From UBA6814 sp040753075 (GTDB lineage: Bacteria > Desulfobacterota > Desulfovibrionia > Desulfovibrionales > Desulfovibrionaceae), in contig JBFMHA010000001.1 in the NCBI GenBank assembly GCA_040753075.1, positions 62,001 to 126,000 on the forward strand: a stretch of 64,000 nucleotides of DNA. Reading direction: 5' to 3'. The notes beneath the pieces were generated by a model, which was not told the origin of the DNA, did not search any database, and was given only the letters and a program-made list of their open reading frames with translations. Shown here piece after piece: positions 51,067 to 59,120 of this stretch. Position 1 is the first letter of the stretch; the number at the start of each line of letters is the position of its first letter. A program made the position numbers and the translations under genes.

Positions 51067-52476
51067 ATGCCTGAAGGAACCCTCTGCAACAAGCGTCCGG
51101 TCAATACCGAAGAAGACCTGAAGACCCTGCTCTCCGACACCCGGGGCAGGAAATACTACGCCGAGATGCAGGAACTGGAGGTGGACAAGGCCGCCCTGTG
51201 GGCCACCATGCAGAAGACGCTCAAGTCCCGCCTGCGCACCTGGCTGGACATCTGCGCCCGCTGCGGCCTGTGCGCCGACGCCTGCTTCCTCTACGCGGTC
51301 AACGGCAAGGACCCCAAGCTGGTCCCGTCCTACAAGGTGCAGTCCACCCTGGGTGAACTGCTTCGGCGCAAGGGCGACGTGGACAACGCCTTCATGCGCC
51401 GCACCATGGAGGTGGCCTGGTCCCAGTGCACCTGCTGCAACCGCTGCGCCATGTACTGCCCGCACGGCATCGACATGGGCGTGATGATGAGCTACGTGCG
51501 GGGCCTGTGCTTCTCGCAGGGCTTCGTGCCCTGGGAGCTGAAGATCGGCTCGGGCATGCACCGGGTCTACCGCGCCCAGATGGACGTGACCACCGAGGAC
51601 TGGGTGGAGACCTGCGAGTGGATGGCCGAGGAGCAGCAGGAGGAATGGCCGGGCCTTGAGATCCCCGTGGACAAGGAAGGCGCGGACATCATGTACACCT
51701 GCAACGCCCGCGAGCCCAAGCACTACCCCGAAGACCTGGCCGAGACCGCCATTCTCTTCCACATCGCGGGCGAGAACTGGACCGTGCCTTCCGAGGGCTG
51801 GGAGCAGACCTGCCTGTCCATGTTCGCCGGAGACTGGGAGGCCTGCAAGCTCATGGCCGGCAACGTGTACGCGGCCATGGAGCGCCTGAAGCCCAAGCGC
51901 ATGATCGGCACCGAGTGCGGCCACGCCCACCGCTGCACGGTCATCGAAGGTCCCTACTGGATGGGCCGCCGCGACGGCAGGCCGCCGGTGGAGTGCATCC
52001 ACTACGTGGAGTGGGTGGCCGAGGCCCTGCGCACCGGCAAGATCAAGATCGACCCGGCCAAGCGCATCAAGGTCCCGGTGACCTACCAGGACTCCTGCAA
52101 CTACATCCGCAACCACGGCCTGGCCGAGATCGGGCGGGAGATCCTCACCTACCTGGTGGAGCCCGGCTACCTGCGGGAGATGACGCCCAACAAGGAGCAC
52201 AACCACTGCTGCGGCGGAGGCGGAGGCTTCAACGGCATCGGCATGTTCCGTCCCCAGCGCAACCGGGCCCTGCTCATGAAGCGCCAGCAGATCCTCGATA
52301 CCGGGGCCAAGCTGGTCATCTCCCCCTGCCACAACTGCTGGGACGCCATCCGCGACCTGGAGGAGGAGTACCCCATCGGCATCGAGTGGAGCTTCCTCAA
52401 GCCCCTGCTCATCAAGATGGCCATCGTGCCCGAGCACCTGAAGCCCAAAGAGGACGAGGAACTCGCCGAGGCCTAG
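51067..52476 (+). CDS. hmcF: HmcF, cytoplasmic HdrD/CCG-type iron-sulfur subunit
   Basis: 469 residues. Two ferredoxin-like groups lie at about 60-140 (CARCGLCADAC and CTCCNRCAMYCPHG). Cysteine-rich CCG-type regions follow (GTECGHAHRC; DSCNYIRNHGL with HNHCCGGGGGF; SPCHNCWDAI). This is the heterodisulfide-reductase-D-like subunit that delivers electrons to cytoplasmic acceptors of sulfate reduction. AAGGAG precedes the ATG; the universal stress gene starts 42 bp after the stop. Confidence 0.95.
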   Translation: MPEGTLCNKRPVNTEEDLKTLLSDTRGRKYYAEMQELEVDKAALWATMQKTLKSRLRTWLDICARCGLCADACFLYAVNGKDPKLVPSYKVQSTLGELLRRKGDVDNAFMRRTMEVAWSQCTCCNRCAMYCPHGIDMGVMMSYVRGLCFSQGFVPWELKIGSGMHRVYRAQMDVTTEDWVETCEWMAEEQQEEWPGLEIPVDKEGADIMYTCNAREPKHYPEDLAETAILFHIAGENWTVPSEGWEQTCLSMFAGDWEACKLMAGNVYAAMERLKPKRMIGTECGHAHRCTVIEGPYWMGRRDGRPPVECIHYVEWVAEALRTGKIKIDPAKRIKVPVTYQDSCNYIRNHGLAEIGREILTYLVEPGYLREMTPNKEHNHCCGGGGGFNGIGMFRPQRNRALLMKRQQILDTGAKLVISPCHNCWDAIRDLEEEYPIGIEWSFLKPLLIKMAIVPEHLKPKEDEELAEA

Positions 52477-52518
52477 CCGCACCGGGCGGATTCACCGACT
52501 AACAACGGGGGACATCCC

Positions 52519-53454
52519 ATGTTCGGAAAGATACTGTTTGCGACCTCGGCCTCTCCGGCCTGCGACAGCGCGGCCCGGGTGGCCTTCGACATGGCCCGCA
52601 AGTACGGCTCGCGGATCACCGTGTTCCACGTCCTGGGCGTCCCGGGCAAGGGCGACAGCACCCGGGTCTTCGACGTGCGCACCGGCGAGGAGGTGGACGC
52701 GGACCAGGAGTACATCGAGGGCGTGCACGAGGAGCTGCGCACCACCTACGCCAAGCAGCTGGCCGAGTTCCCCTCGGCCCAGATCGAGGTGGCGGTGGGC
52801 GTGCCCTACCGCGAGGTCCTGCGCCAGGCGCGCAAGGACGACGTGGACCTCATCGTGCTCGGCGCCAGCACCCGCCAGGAAGGCGGGTACTACAAGCGCG
52901 GCATCGTGGGCGGCACCCTGCACAAGGTCGCCAAGAACGCCCGCTGCCCGGTCCTCACCGTGGACCGGCCCGCGGCCTCGTTCTGGGGCGGATTCTCCAA
53001 CGTGCTCTTCGCCACCGACTTCTCCAAGGCCTCGGACTCGGCCTTCCAGTTCGCCCAGTCCGTGACCAAGCAGGTGGGCGGCGAGCTGCACATCCTCAAC
53101 GTGCTGGAGCTGGCCCGCATCGGCCAGGCTGCGGCCTTGACCCAGGAAGGGATCGAGGCCAAGCTCATGGAGGCCCGGCGCAAGATCCGCGCGATCTACG
53201 GCCAGCGCGCCGAGGGCATGCCCCTGACCGTGGAGGTCTGGGAAGGCACGCCCTACGTGGAGATCATCAAGTACGTCCGGGAAAAGGGCATCGACCTGGT
53301 GGTCATGGCCCACTCGACCCGGGAGGTCGATCCCGACGAGCGGCCCTTCGGAAGCACCATGGAGCAGGTCATCGCCCGGGCCACCTGCCCGGTCATCAGC
53401 GTCAACCGGCCGGACAAGCTGCCCCAGGCCGAGGGCGGCGAAGCCGGCGCCTAG
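52519..53454 (+). CDS. Tandem universal stress protein (two UspA domains)
   Basis: 311 residues made of two UspA domains (about 1-155 and 158-300). Each starts with a VLFAT/ILFAT strand. The first ends VLGASTRQEGG...VGGTLHKVAKNARCPVLTV, the ATP-loop pattern GxxG(x9)G; the second ends VVMAHSTREV with a modified loop before ATCPVISVNRP. It is in line with hmcF and upstream of the rrf1-like receiver, so it is probably expressed with the complex. Insertion of a Usp gene here differs from the textbook hmcF-rrf1-rrf2 order. Confidence 0.93.
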   Translation: MFGKILFATSASPACDSAARVAFDMARKYGSRITVFHVLGVPGKGDSTRVFDVRTGEEVDADQEYIEGVHEELRTTYAKQLAEFPSAQIEVAVGVPYREVLRQARKDDVDLIVLGASTRQEGGYYKRGIVGGTLHKVAKNARCPVLTVDRPAASFWGGFSNVLFATDFSKASDSAFQFAQSVTKQVGGELHILNVLELARIGQAAALTQEGIEAKLMEARRKIRAIYGQRAEGMPLTVEVWEGTPYVEIIKYVREKGIDLVVMAHSTREVDPDERPFGSTMEQVIARATCPVISVNRPDKLPQAEGGEAGA

Positions 53455-53478
53455 GCGCCAGGCCAAAGGAGACACACC

Positions 53479-53832
53479 ATGGCCAAGAAGATCCTCATCG
53501 TGGACGACGACGCGTCCATCCGCGACTACCTGACCACCCTGTTCGAGGACAACGGGTACGCGGCGCGCAGCGCGGGCAGCGGGGCCGAAGCCCTGAAGAT
53601 GCTCGAGGAGGACGCCCCGGACCTCATCACCCTGGACATCGAGATGCCGGAGATGACCGGTCCCTGGTTCTCCCGCACCGTTGCCAAGGGCGGCACCTAC
53701 GACCGCATCCCGGTGATCGTCATCACCGGCCATGCCGGGCTCCAGTACGTGATCCCCAAGGCCGTGGCCAGCCTGACCAAGCCCTTCGACCAGGCTGAGC
53801 TCCTGCGCATCGTCCGCGAAACCATCGGGTAA
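53479..53832 (+). CDS. Rrf1-like single-domain response regulator
   Basis: 117 residues, a lone receiver. Acidic pocket Asp9/Asp10, phospho-acceptor Asp53 in LITLDIEMPEM, Thr in VIVITGHAG, Lys in LTKPFD. It has no output domain. It sits where rrf1 sits in the Desulfovibrio hmc operon. It is a close relative of the receiver at 56031-56387, with the same start MAKKI and the same Asp position. The following spacer has a run of nine T after a GC-rich stretch, a possible partial terminator before the kinase gene. Confidence 0.88.
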   Translation: MAKKILIVDDDASIRDYLTTLFEDNGYAARSAGSGAEALKMLEEDAPDLITLDIEMPEMTGPWFSRTVAKGGTYDRIPVIVITGHAGLQYVIPKAVASLTKPFDQAELLRIVRETIG

Positions 53833-53880
53833 CGAACCCGGCGGCGCGCCCCCGGCTCCGGCTTTTTTTTTGGCGGGCTC

Positions 53881-55791
53881 ATGAGCGACACCCTGCTCCT
53901 GGTCGACGACGAAGAGGGAATCCGCAAGTTCCTGGGCCTCCTGCTCCGGGACATGGGCTACGCCGTCGACACCGCGGCCAACGGCGACGAGGCCCTCCGC
54001 CTGGTCCAGGCCCGCCCCCCGGACATCGTTCTCACCGACATCAAGATGCCGGGCATGGACGGCATCGAGCTGCTGCGCCGCATCAAGGCGCACTCCCCGG
54101 AAATCGAGGTGGTCATGATCTCCGGCCACGGGGACATGGACCTCGCCATCAAGAGCCTCCAGCTGGAGGCCGCAGATTTCGTGACCAAGCCGGTCAACGA
54201 CGAGATCCTCGCCGCCGCCCTGCGCCGGGTCAGCGAGAAGCTGGCCATGAAGCGCGAGATCAGATCCTACACCGAGAACCTGGAAGAACTGGTGCGGGAG
54301 AAGTCCGCCCGGGTCCTGGAGCTGGAGCGGGAGCTGGCCGCCGCCCAGGTGGTGGACGCGGTGTGCCGCGGCATGCACACCCTGGGCGCGGAATCCTACC
54401 AGGACGGGGTGTTCAACAACCTCCCCTGCCTCATGGCCGTGCACAACCGCTCCCTGGAGGTGGTCACCTGCAACCAGCTCTACCTGGAGCGGGTGGGCGA
54501 CAAGGTCGGACAGTGCAGCCTGGACGCCTACCGGACCGAACCGGGCCAGGACAACCCGGTGCAGCGGACCTTCGAGACCGGCCGGAGCCAGCGCGCCCAG
54601 GCCACCTTCCGTGATCCGGCCGGGGCTCCCCTGCCCATGGAGGTCTTCACCTCGCCCGTGGCCCACAAGGACGGCCAGGTGGAGCTGGTGCTGGAGATGG
54701 CCCTGGACATGAGCGAACTCAACCGCCTGCGGGAAGAACTGCGGGTGGCCCAGGAAAAATACCAGGACCTGTTCGAGCAGACCCCCTGCTACATCGCGGT
54801 GCGCGACCGGGAGTTCCGCATCGTGGCCAACAACCGTCGCTTCGCCCAGGACTTCGGCGAAGGCTCCGGCCGGTTCTGCTACGAGGCCTTCCGCCACCGC
54901 ACCGAGCCCTGCTCGGACTGCGGCAGCAGCCAGGCCTTCGAGGACGGCCAGTCGCACCCCCACGAGGCGGTGGTCACCACCCTGGACGGCCGCAAGCTGC
55001 ACGTGCTCTCCTGGGCCGCGCCCATCCGCAACGCGAGGGGGCAGGTGGTGGAGGTCATGGAGATGTCCACGGACATCACCCAGATCCGCCAGCTCCAGGA
55101 CCACCTGACCTCCCTGGGGCTCATGCTGGGCTCCATGTCGCACGGGGTCAAGGGCATGCTCACCGCCCTGGAGGGCGGGGTCTACCGCCTGGAGTCGGGC
55201 CTCAAGCGCCAGGACCTGACCCGCATCACGGACGCGGCCGAGTCGGTGAAGCAGCTCACCGGCCGGGTCAAGACCCTGGTGCTCAACGTGCTCTACTACG
55301 CCAAGTCCCGGGACCTGGCCGCGGAGGAGGCCGACCTGGCCGAGTTCTGCCGCCAGGTGGCCCAGGTGGCGGCGCCCAAGGCCGAACGGGAGAAGATCGC
55401 CTTCAGCACGGACTTCGCCCCGGACCTGGGACGGTTCCAGGCGGACACGGCCAACCTCTCGGCCGCCCTGGTGAACATCCTGGAGAACGCCATCGACGCC
55501 TGCGTGGCGGACCACGCCAAGCCCGAGCACGCCATCGGCTTTGCGGTGCGGGCCGACAACGGCACGGTGGTCATGGAGATCCGGGACAACGGCATGGGCA
55601 TGGACCAGGAGACCCGGGAGAAGGCGCTGACCCTGTTCTTCTCCTCCAAGGGGCTGCGCGGCACGGGCCTGGGGCTGTTCATCGCCAACGACGTGGTCAC
55701 CAAACACCAGGGCGCCATGACCCTGGAGTCCGAGCCCGGCAAGGGCACCCGCTTTCTCATCAGCCTGCCCCGCACCCGGCCGGCGGCCTAG
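53881..55791 (+). CDS. Receiver-PAS-PAS histidine kinase at the end of the hmc operon
   Basis: 636 residues. REC at 1-120 (phospho-acceptor in VLTDIKMPGMDG), a coiled coil at about 125-160, PAS at about 165-285, a second PAS at about 290-400 (YIAVRDREFRIVANNRRF), a histidine region with His421 in GSMSHGVKGMLTAL, and HATPase (LVNILENAIDAC, DNGMGMD, GTGLGLFIA). The H box is unusual (SHGVKG rather than HELRTP) and fits the HWE-unrelated variants seen in some deltaproteobacterial kinases. It is cytoplasmic, with no membrane helix. The stop is directly followed by repeat copy C. Confidence 0.88.
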   Translation: MSDTLLLVDDEEGIRKFLGLLLRDMGYAVDTAANGDEALRLVQARPPDIVLTDIKMPGMDGIELLRRIKAHSPEIEVVMISGHGDMDLAIKSLQLEAADFVTKPVNDEILAAALRRVSEKLAMKREIRSYTENLEELVREKSARVLELERELAAAQVVDAVCRGMHTLGAESYQDGVFNNLPCLMAVHNRSLEVVTCNQLYLERVGDKVGQCSLDAYRTEPGQDNPVQRTFETGRSQRAQATFRDPAGAPLPMEVFTSPVAHKDGQVELVLEMALDMSELNRLREELRVAQEKYQDLFEQTPCYIAVRDREFRIVANNRRFAQDFGEGSGRFCYEAFRHRTEPCSDCGSSQAFEDGQSHPHEAVVTTLDGRKLHVLSWAAPIRNARGQVVEVMEMSTDITQIRQLQDHLTSLGLMLGSMSHGVKGMLTALEGGVYRLESGLKRQDLTRITDAAESVKQLTGRVKTLVLNVLYYAKSRDLAAEEADLAEFCRQVAQVAAPKAEREKIAFSTDFAPDLGRFQADTANLSAALVNILENAIDACVADHAKPEHAIGFAVRADNGTVVMEIRDNGMGMDQETREKALTLFFSSKGLRGTGLGLFIANDVVTKHQGAMTLESEPGKGTRFLISLPRTRPAA

Positions 55792-55894
55792 TGTCGCGTC
55801 CTCAAAATGCCGACAGGTTTTTGAGAATAAAAAAAGTCTGATTCCGCACCGTTGCAAGACGAAGACGTATCGCTCTGATTCGCGGACGCGACAC
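55791..55894. repeat. Copy C of the ~100 bp intergenic repeat, best preserved
   Basis: Perfect 11 bp inverted ends: GTGTCGCGTCC (55791-55801, sharing the G of the TAG stop) and GGACGCGACAC (55884-55894). The interior has CAAAATGCCGACAGG-TTTTTGAG then an A-rich block. It aligns with copies at 24425 and 28699. Confidence 0.7.
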
Positions 55895-55940
55895 CAGCCC
55901 TCGCCAGCGGCCCCGCCTCCGACTCCCCGGCTGAACGCGA

Positions 55941-55981
55941 AAAAGCGCCGCCCCGTCGCCCTGGGCGACGGCGCGGCGCTT
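55941..55981 (-). terminator. Terminator of the leftward receiver gene
   Basis: A near-perfect stem of about 18 bp (AAGCGCCGC...GCGGCGCTT around CGTCGCC-CT-GGGCGACG). On the minus strand it is followed by TTTTTCGCG, so it ends the 56031-56387 transcript. Confidence 0.88.
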
Positions 55982-56030
55982 CGCGCGCGAGAGGCCTGCC
56001 GGGGGTGTCCGGCAGGGGCAGGGCCGCGCC

Positions 56031-56387
56031 CTACTTGCCGATGGCCTGCTCCACGTGCTTGAGCACCTCGGCCGGGTCGAAGGGCTTGCGGATGGCGGCC
56101 ACGGCCTTGCGGATGGATTGGTCGTGCCCTTCCAGGCCGCTGATCACGATGACCGGGATATCCTTGTACTCGGCCTGCTGGGAATACTTGCGGAAGAAAC
56201 GCGGCCCCCATTCGTTGGGCATTTCCAGGTCCAGGGTGATGAGGTCCGGCTTCTCGGCCTTGAGCACGTCCATGGCGACTTCGCCGTCGCTGGCGGTGCA
56301 GACCGCATACCCGTTGTCCGTGAACAGGGTCTTGAGGAACTCGATGATCTCCGGGTCATCGTCCACGATCATGATCTTCTTGGCCAT
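56031..56387 (-). CDS. Second Rrf1-like single-domain response regulator
   Basis: 118 residues; ATG at 56387 with GGAGGGG upstream. A lone receiver: Asp9/Asp10, phospho-acceptor Asp53 in LITLDLEMPNEWG, VIVISG and IRKPFD. It is paralogous to the receiver inside the hmc operon. It is monocistronic with its own terminator. The operator TCACGAAT-N10-GCGTGAC lies 155 bp upstream in the orientation that faces this gene, so it is likely coregulated with hmc and tunR. There is no DNA-binding domain, so it must act through a partner kinase or protein. Confidence 0.9.
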   Translation of the reverse strand: MAKKIMIVDDDPEIIEFLKTLFTDNGYAVCTASDGEVAMDVLKAEKPDLITLDLEMPNEWGPRFFRKYSQQAEYKDIPVIVISGLEGHDQSIRKAVAAIRKPFDPAEVLKHVEQAIGK

Positions 56388-56541
56388 ATTCCCCTCCTGC
56401 ATGCGTTGCGGCATGTGGTTCGCCGACACTCCGCCTCCGGTTCCCAGGGCGTCCCGCCGCGGCTCCCGCGGGACCCCGCCTCAGGAAATGCCGTCCTCCC
56501 GTCCGGACCGGGCCCGCAGCCATTCCGCCCGGGGCACATAA

Positions 56542-56567
56542 GTCACGCTTTACTCTAAATTCGTGAC
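56542..56567 (-). promoter_or_regulatory. Operator copy 3, same arms and N10 spacer
   Basis: On the minus strand it reads GTCACGAAT, ten bases ending AGTAAA, then GCGTGAC. The spacer's last six bases AGTAAA equal those of copy 2. It lies in an AT-rich island (56528-56640) upstream of the second receiver; a half site TGTCAC lies at 56594-56599. Confidence 0.7.
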
Positions 56568-56925
56568 TTTTTTCTATACCTTTTGCGGATGTTTGTCACT
56601 TCTTTTTTTTCAAGGTGATTACCTTGTATTGGCCGGAAAGAACAGAACTTTCTCACCACCCCGGAAAACAACGCTGCAGTACGCCATGCACCGCCTCCAT
56701 CCATGACCAGAATTGCAGACCACTAAAGTAGAGAATTCGCCCTGTCCTGGGCACTGCACTGCGCACGTCCAGCATTGCGCCCGGCGTTGCGCCCGGCGTT
56801 GCGCCCTGCCCGATTCTTCGGCCTGCCCCTTCCTGCCGCGGTGCGGCCTTGCGCCCGAAAGCCAAGCGCGCCTGCGCCGGACCAAGCCCGGCCAGCCGCG
56901 CCGACCCATTCCGGATCCACGGGGA
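56568..56925. other. Intergenic region upstream of the second receiver
   Basis: The left part is AT-rich (runs of T at 56567-56573 and 56603-56610) and probably holds the receiver's promoter. At 56774-56808 there are three tandem copies of a 12-base unit TTGCGCCCGGCG. I see no gene with coding character. Confidence 0.5.
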
Positions 56926-57948
56926 TCACACGAGCAAGACCATCTCGAACGCCCCGCCCGTCATGTCCAGCGTATAGCCCTCCTGTGTGAACAGTGCGAC
57001 GCAGGCGTCCACCGCCCGGGCGTCGTAGAACACCCCGCGCCTGGACGAGATCTCGTGCAGCGCCTCCTCCACGCCCAGGCTGGCCCGGTAGGGCCGGTGC
57101 GAGGCCATGGCGTCCACCACGTCGGCCACGGCCATGATCCGGGCCTCGATGAGGATGTCCTCGCCGGCCAGCCCGAGGGGGTACCCGCTGCCGTCCAGGC
57201 GCTCATGGTGCTGGTGGACGATCTGGCCGAGGGGCCAGGGGAAATCGATGGGGTCCAGGATGTCGAAGCCCACCTGGGGATGGGACTTGATGATGCTGAA
57301 CTCGGCATCCGAGAGCCGGCCCGGCTTGTTCAGGAACTCCGCGGGGACGTAGACCTTGCCGATGTCGTGGACCATGGACGCCATGCACAGGCCGTTCAGG
57401 GTTTCGGCATCCAGGCCCATGCGCTCCCCGATGCGCCGGGACAGGTCGGTGACCCGGCGCTGGTGCCCCGCGGTGTAGGGGTCCCGGGCCTCCACCAGGC
57501 TGGTCAGGCCGAGGAGGATGCCCTGCATGGCCTTCTTGAGCCGCTTGATCCCGTACATCTCCTTCCCGGCCTGGATGAGCCGGTGCTGCTCCAGGCCGGC
57601 GCGCAGCGCCTTCTCCAGGGACTCCTTCTTGCACGGCTTGACCAGGAAACGGAAGATGTACCCCTCGTTCACCGCGTCGATGGCGTTCTGCTGGTCGGCG
57701 TAGCCGGTGAGGATCATGCGCACGGTGTCGGGATAGGCCTCCTTGACCCGGGTGAGGAACTCGATCCCGTCCATGCCCGGCATCTTGATGTCCGAGACCA
57801 CCAGCGCGAAGGGCCCTTCGGCCGCCAGGATGTCCAGGCCGGCCTGTCCGCCCTCGGCAAAGGCCAGGTTATGGTCCCTACCGAACATCCGTCGGAACGA
57901 CTCGAGGATCTTGGCGTCGTCGTCGACAAAAAGGATTCTTTCATTCAT
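56926..57948 (-). CDS. Response regulator with HD-GYP c-di-GMP phosphodiesterase domain
   Basis: 340 residues. REC at 1-120 (VVSDIKMPGMDG, KPCKKE), coiled linker, then HD-GYP: His194-Asp195 in SMVHDIGKV, IIKSHPQVGFDIL, HQHHERLDGSGYPLGL with the GYP signature, and ARIMAVADVVDAMASHRPYR. All metal and GYP residues are present, so it should hydrolyse c-di-GMP. The start overlaps the stop of the previous gene (ATGA). Last gene of the four-gene operon. Confidence 0.93.
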   Translation of the reverse strand: MNERILFVDDDAKILESFRRMFGRDHNLAFAEGGQAGLDILAAEGPFALVVSDIKMPGMDGIEFLTRVKEAYPDTVRMILTGYADQQNAIDAVNEGYIFRFLVKPCKKESLEKALRAGLEQHRLIQAGKEMYGIKRLKKAMQGILLGLTSLVEARDPYTAGHQRRVTDLSRRIGERMGLDAETLNGLCMASMVHDIGKVYVPAEFLNKPGRLSDAEFSIIKSHPQVGFDILDPIDFPWPLGQIVHQHHERLDGSGYPLGLAGEDILIEARIMAVADVVDAMASHRPYRASLGVEEALHEISSRRGVFYDARAVDACVALFTQEGYTLDMTGGAFEMVLLV

Positions 57949-59120
57949 GCTTCGCCTTCTTCCGGAGCGCTCTCCACCGGGATGATGATCTTGAGCGGCT
58001 CCTTGATGGTATAGTGCTTGGCGTGCTCGTAGATGAACTCGATGAGGGCCTCCGAGAGCTCCTGCCCCTTGCTCACCAGAAGCACCTCCCGGGTCCCCCG
58101 CCGTCCGATCACGTCCTCGGAGAGCACCTGGCCCGGCTCCAGGGCCAGGAGCCGGACCTCCCGGAAGATGTACTTCGCCTCCTCGCCAAGCATCCGGTCC
58201 AGGGCGCCCAGGACCTTCATGTCGTACCACCCCCTGCGCTGCTGCAGGAAGACCAGGGCCTCGGCCTTGCTCACCCGGTTGCTGATGTAGGCGTCGAAGT
58301 CCACCGCGACCTTGAGGATCCGCGAGCCCAGGGGAATGCCGTCGCCCTTGCGCGCGTCCTCGGGCATGCCGGTTCCGTCGTAGCGCTTCTCCTGGTAGAG
58401 CACGATGTCCGCCACCCCGGACATGCGCGGGATGCCCCGCAGGAGCTTGGCCGCCAGGAGCGGGTGCTCGTTGTAGCGGTTCTGCTGGCTCTCGGTGAGC
58501 ACCTGGTTTTCCAGGACCCGGCTGACGATGCCCTCGGGCAGGGAGATGAACCCGAGCATGGAGAGCATGGCCGCGGTCTCCGTCTCCCAGGGCGAGGGAT
58601 CGGCCAGCTCCCGGCTCATGCCCCGCACGTAGGGCAGGATCCGGGACACCCGGCCGTAGACCTCGGGCTTGAGCGTGCTCAGGACGTCGCACAGGAGGTG
58701 GACGTTGGCCTTGAGGGTCTTTTCCAGGAGTTCCCGCTCCGCGCTCTGCAGTTCGTAGATGCGCAGGCCGTCGGCCAGGGCCTTGGCCAGGACCTTGGGC
58801 GGGCAGGGCTTGGTCAGCAGCCGGAAGATGTTGCCCTCGTTGACCGCGGTGATGGCGGTCTCGGCGTCCGCATACCCGGTGAGCATGATCCGCACCGTGT
58901 CCGGGGACCGCTCCAGGACCTTGGCCAGGAACTCCACGCCGTTCATGCCCGGCATGCGGTAGTCCGAGATGACCAGGGAGATGGGCCTCTGCCCGGCCAG
59001 GACCTTGAGCCCCGTCTCCCCGTCCGGGGCGGTGAAGGTCGCGAACCGCTGTCCGAGCACCCGCTCGAAGGACCTGAGCAGCTTCTCGTCGTCGTCCACG
59101 ATGAGAATCTTATGCTTCAT
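57945..59120 (-). CDS. Response regulator with degenerate HD-type output domain
   Basis: 391 residues. REC at 1-120 (LVISDYRMPGMNG, TKPCPPK). Residues about 140-300 follow the HD/RpfG layout (NEHPLLAAKLLRGIPRM, VLYQEKRYDGTGMP, SRILKVAVDFDAYISN), but the HD pair is replaced by LG in LSMLGFISLP and the GYP by GMP with no HHE. It therefore lacks the metal-binding residues and is probably not an active phosphodiesterase. The C-terminal 80 residues are an added beta-rich part (LALEPGQVLSEDV). It overlaps both neighbours, so it is made together with an active HD-GYP protein and could be its regulatory partner. Confidence 0.85.
   Translation of the reverse strand: MKHKILIVDDDEKLLRSFERVLGQRFATFTAPDGETGLKVLAGQRPISLVISDYRMPGMNGVEFLAKVLERSPDTVRIMLTGYADAETAITAVNEGNIFRLLTKPCPPKVLAKALADGLRIYELQSAERELLEKTLKANVHLLCDVLSTLKPEVYGRVSRILPYVRGMSRELADPSPWETETAAMLSMLGFISLPEGIVSRVLENQVLTESQQNRYNEHPLLAAKLLRGIPRMSGVADIVLYQEKRYDGTGMPEDARKGDGIPLGSRILKVAVDFDAYISNRVSKAEALVFLQQRRGWYDMKVLGALDRMLGEEAKYIFREVRLLALEPGQVLSEDVIGRRGTREVLLVSKGQELSEALIEFIYEHAKHYTIKEPLKIIIPVESAPEEGEA

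Noticed and set aside
53833..53880. A full terminator between the Rrf1-like receiver and the receiver-kinase
   Set aside because: There is a nine-T run, but the preceding GC-rich bases form only a weak, imperfect stem, so at most partial termination is supported.
52492..56211. A 1239-residue minus-strand open frame under hmc downstream genes
   Set aside because: It is an antisense shadow of the Usp, receiver and kinase genes, with His/Gly/Val-rich low-complexity translation and no domain.
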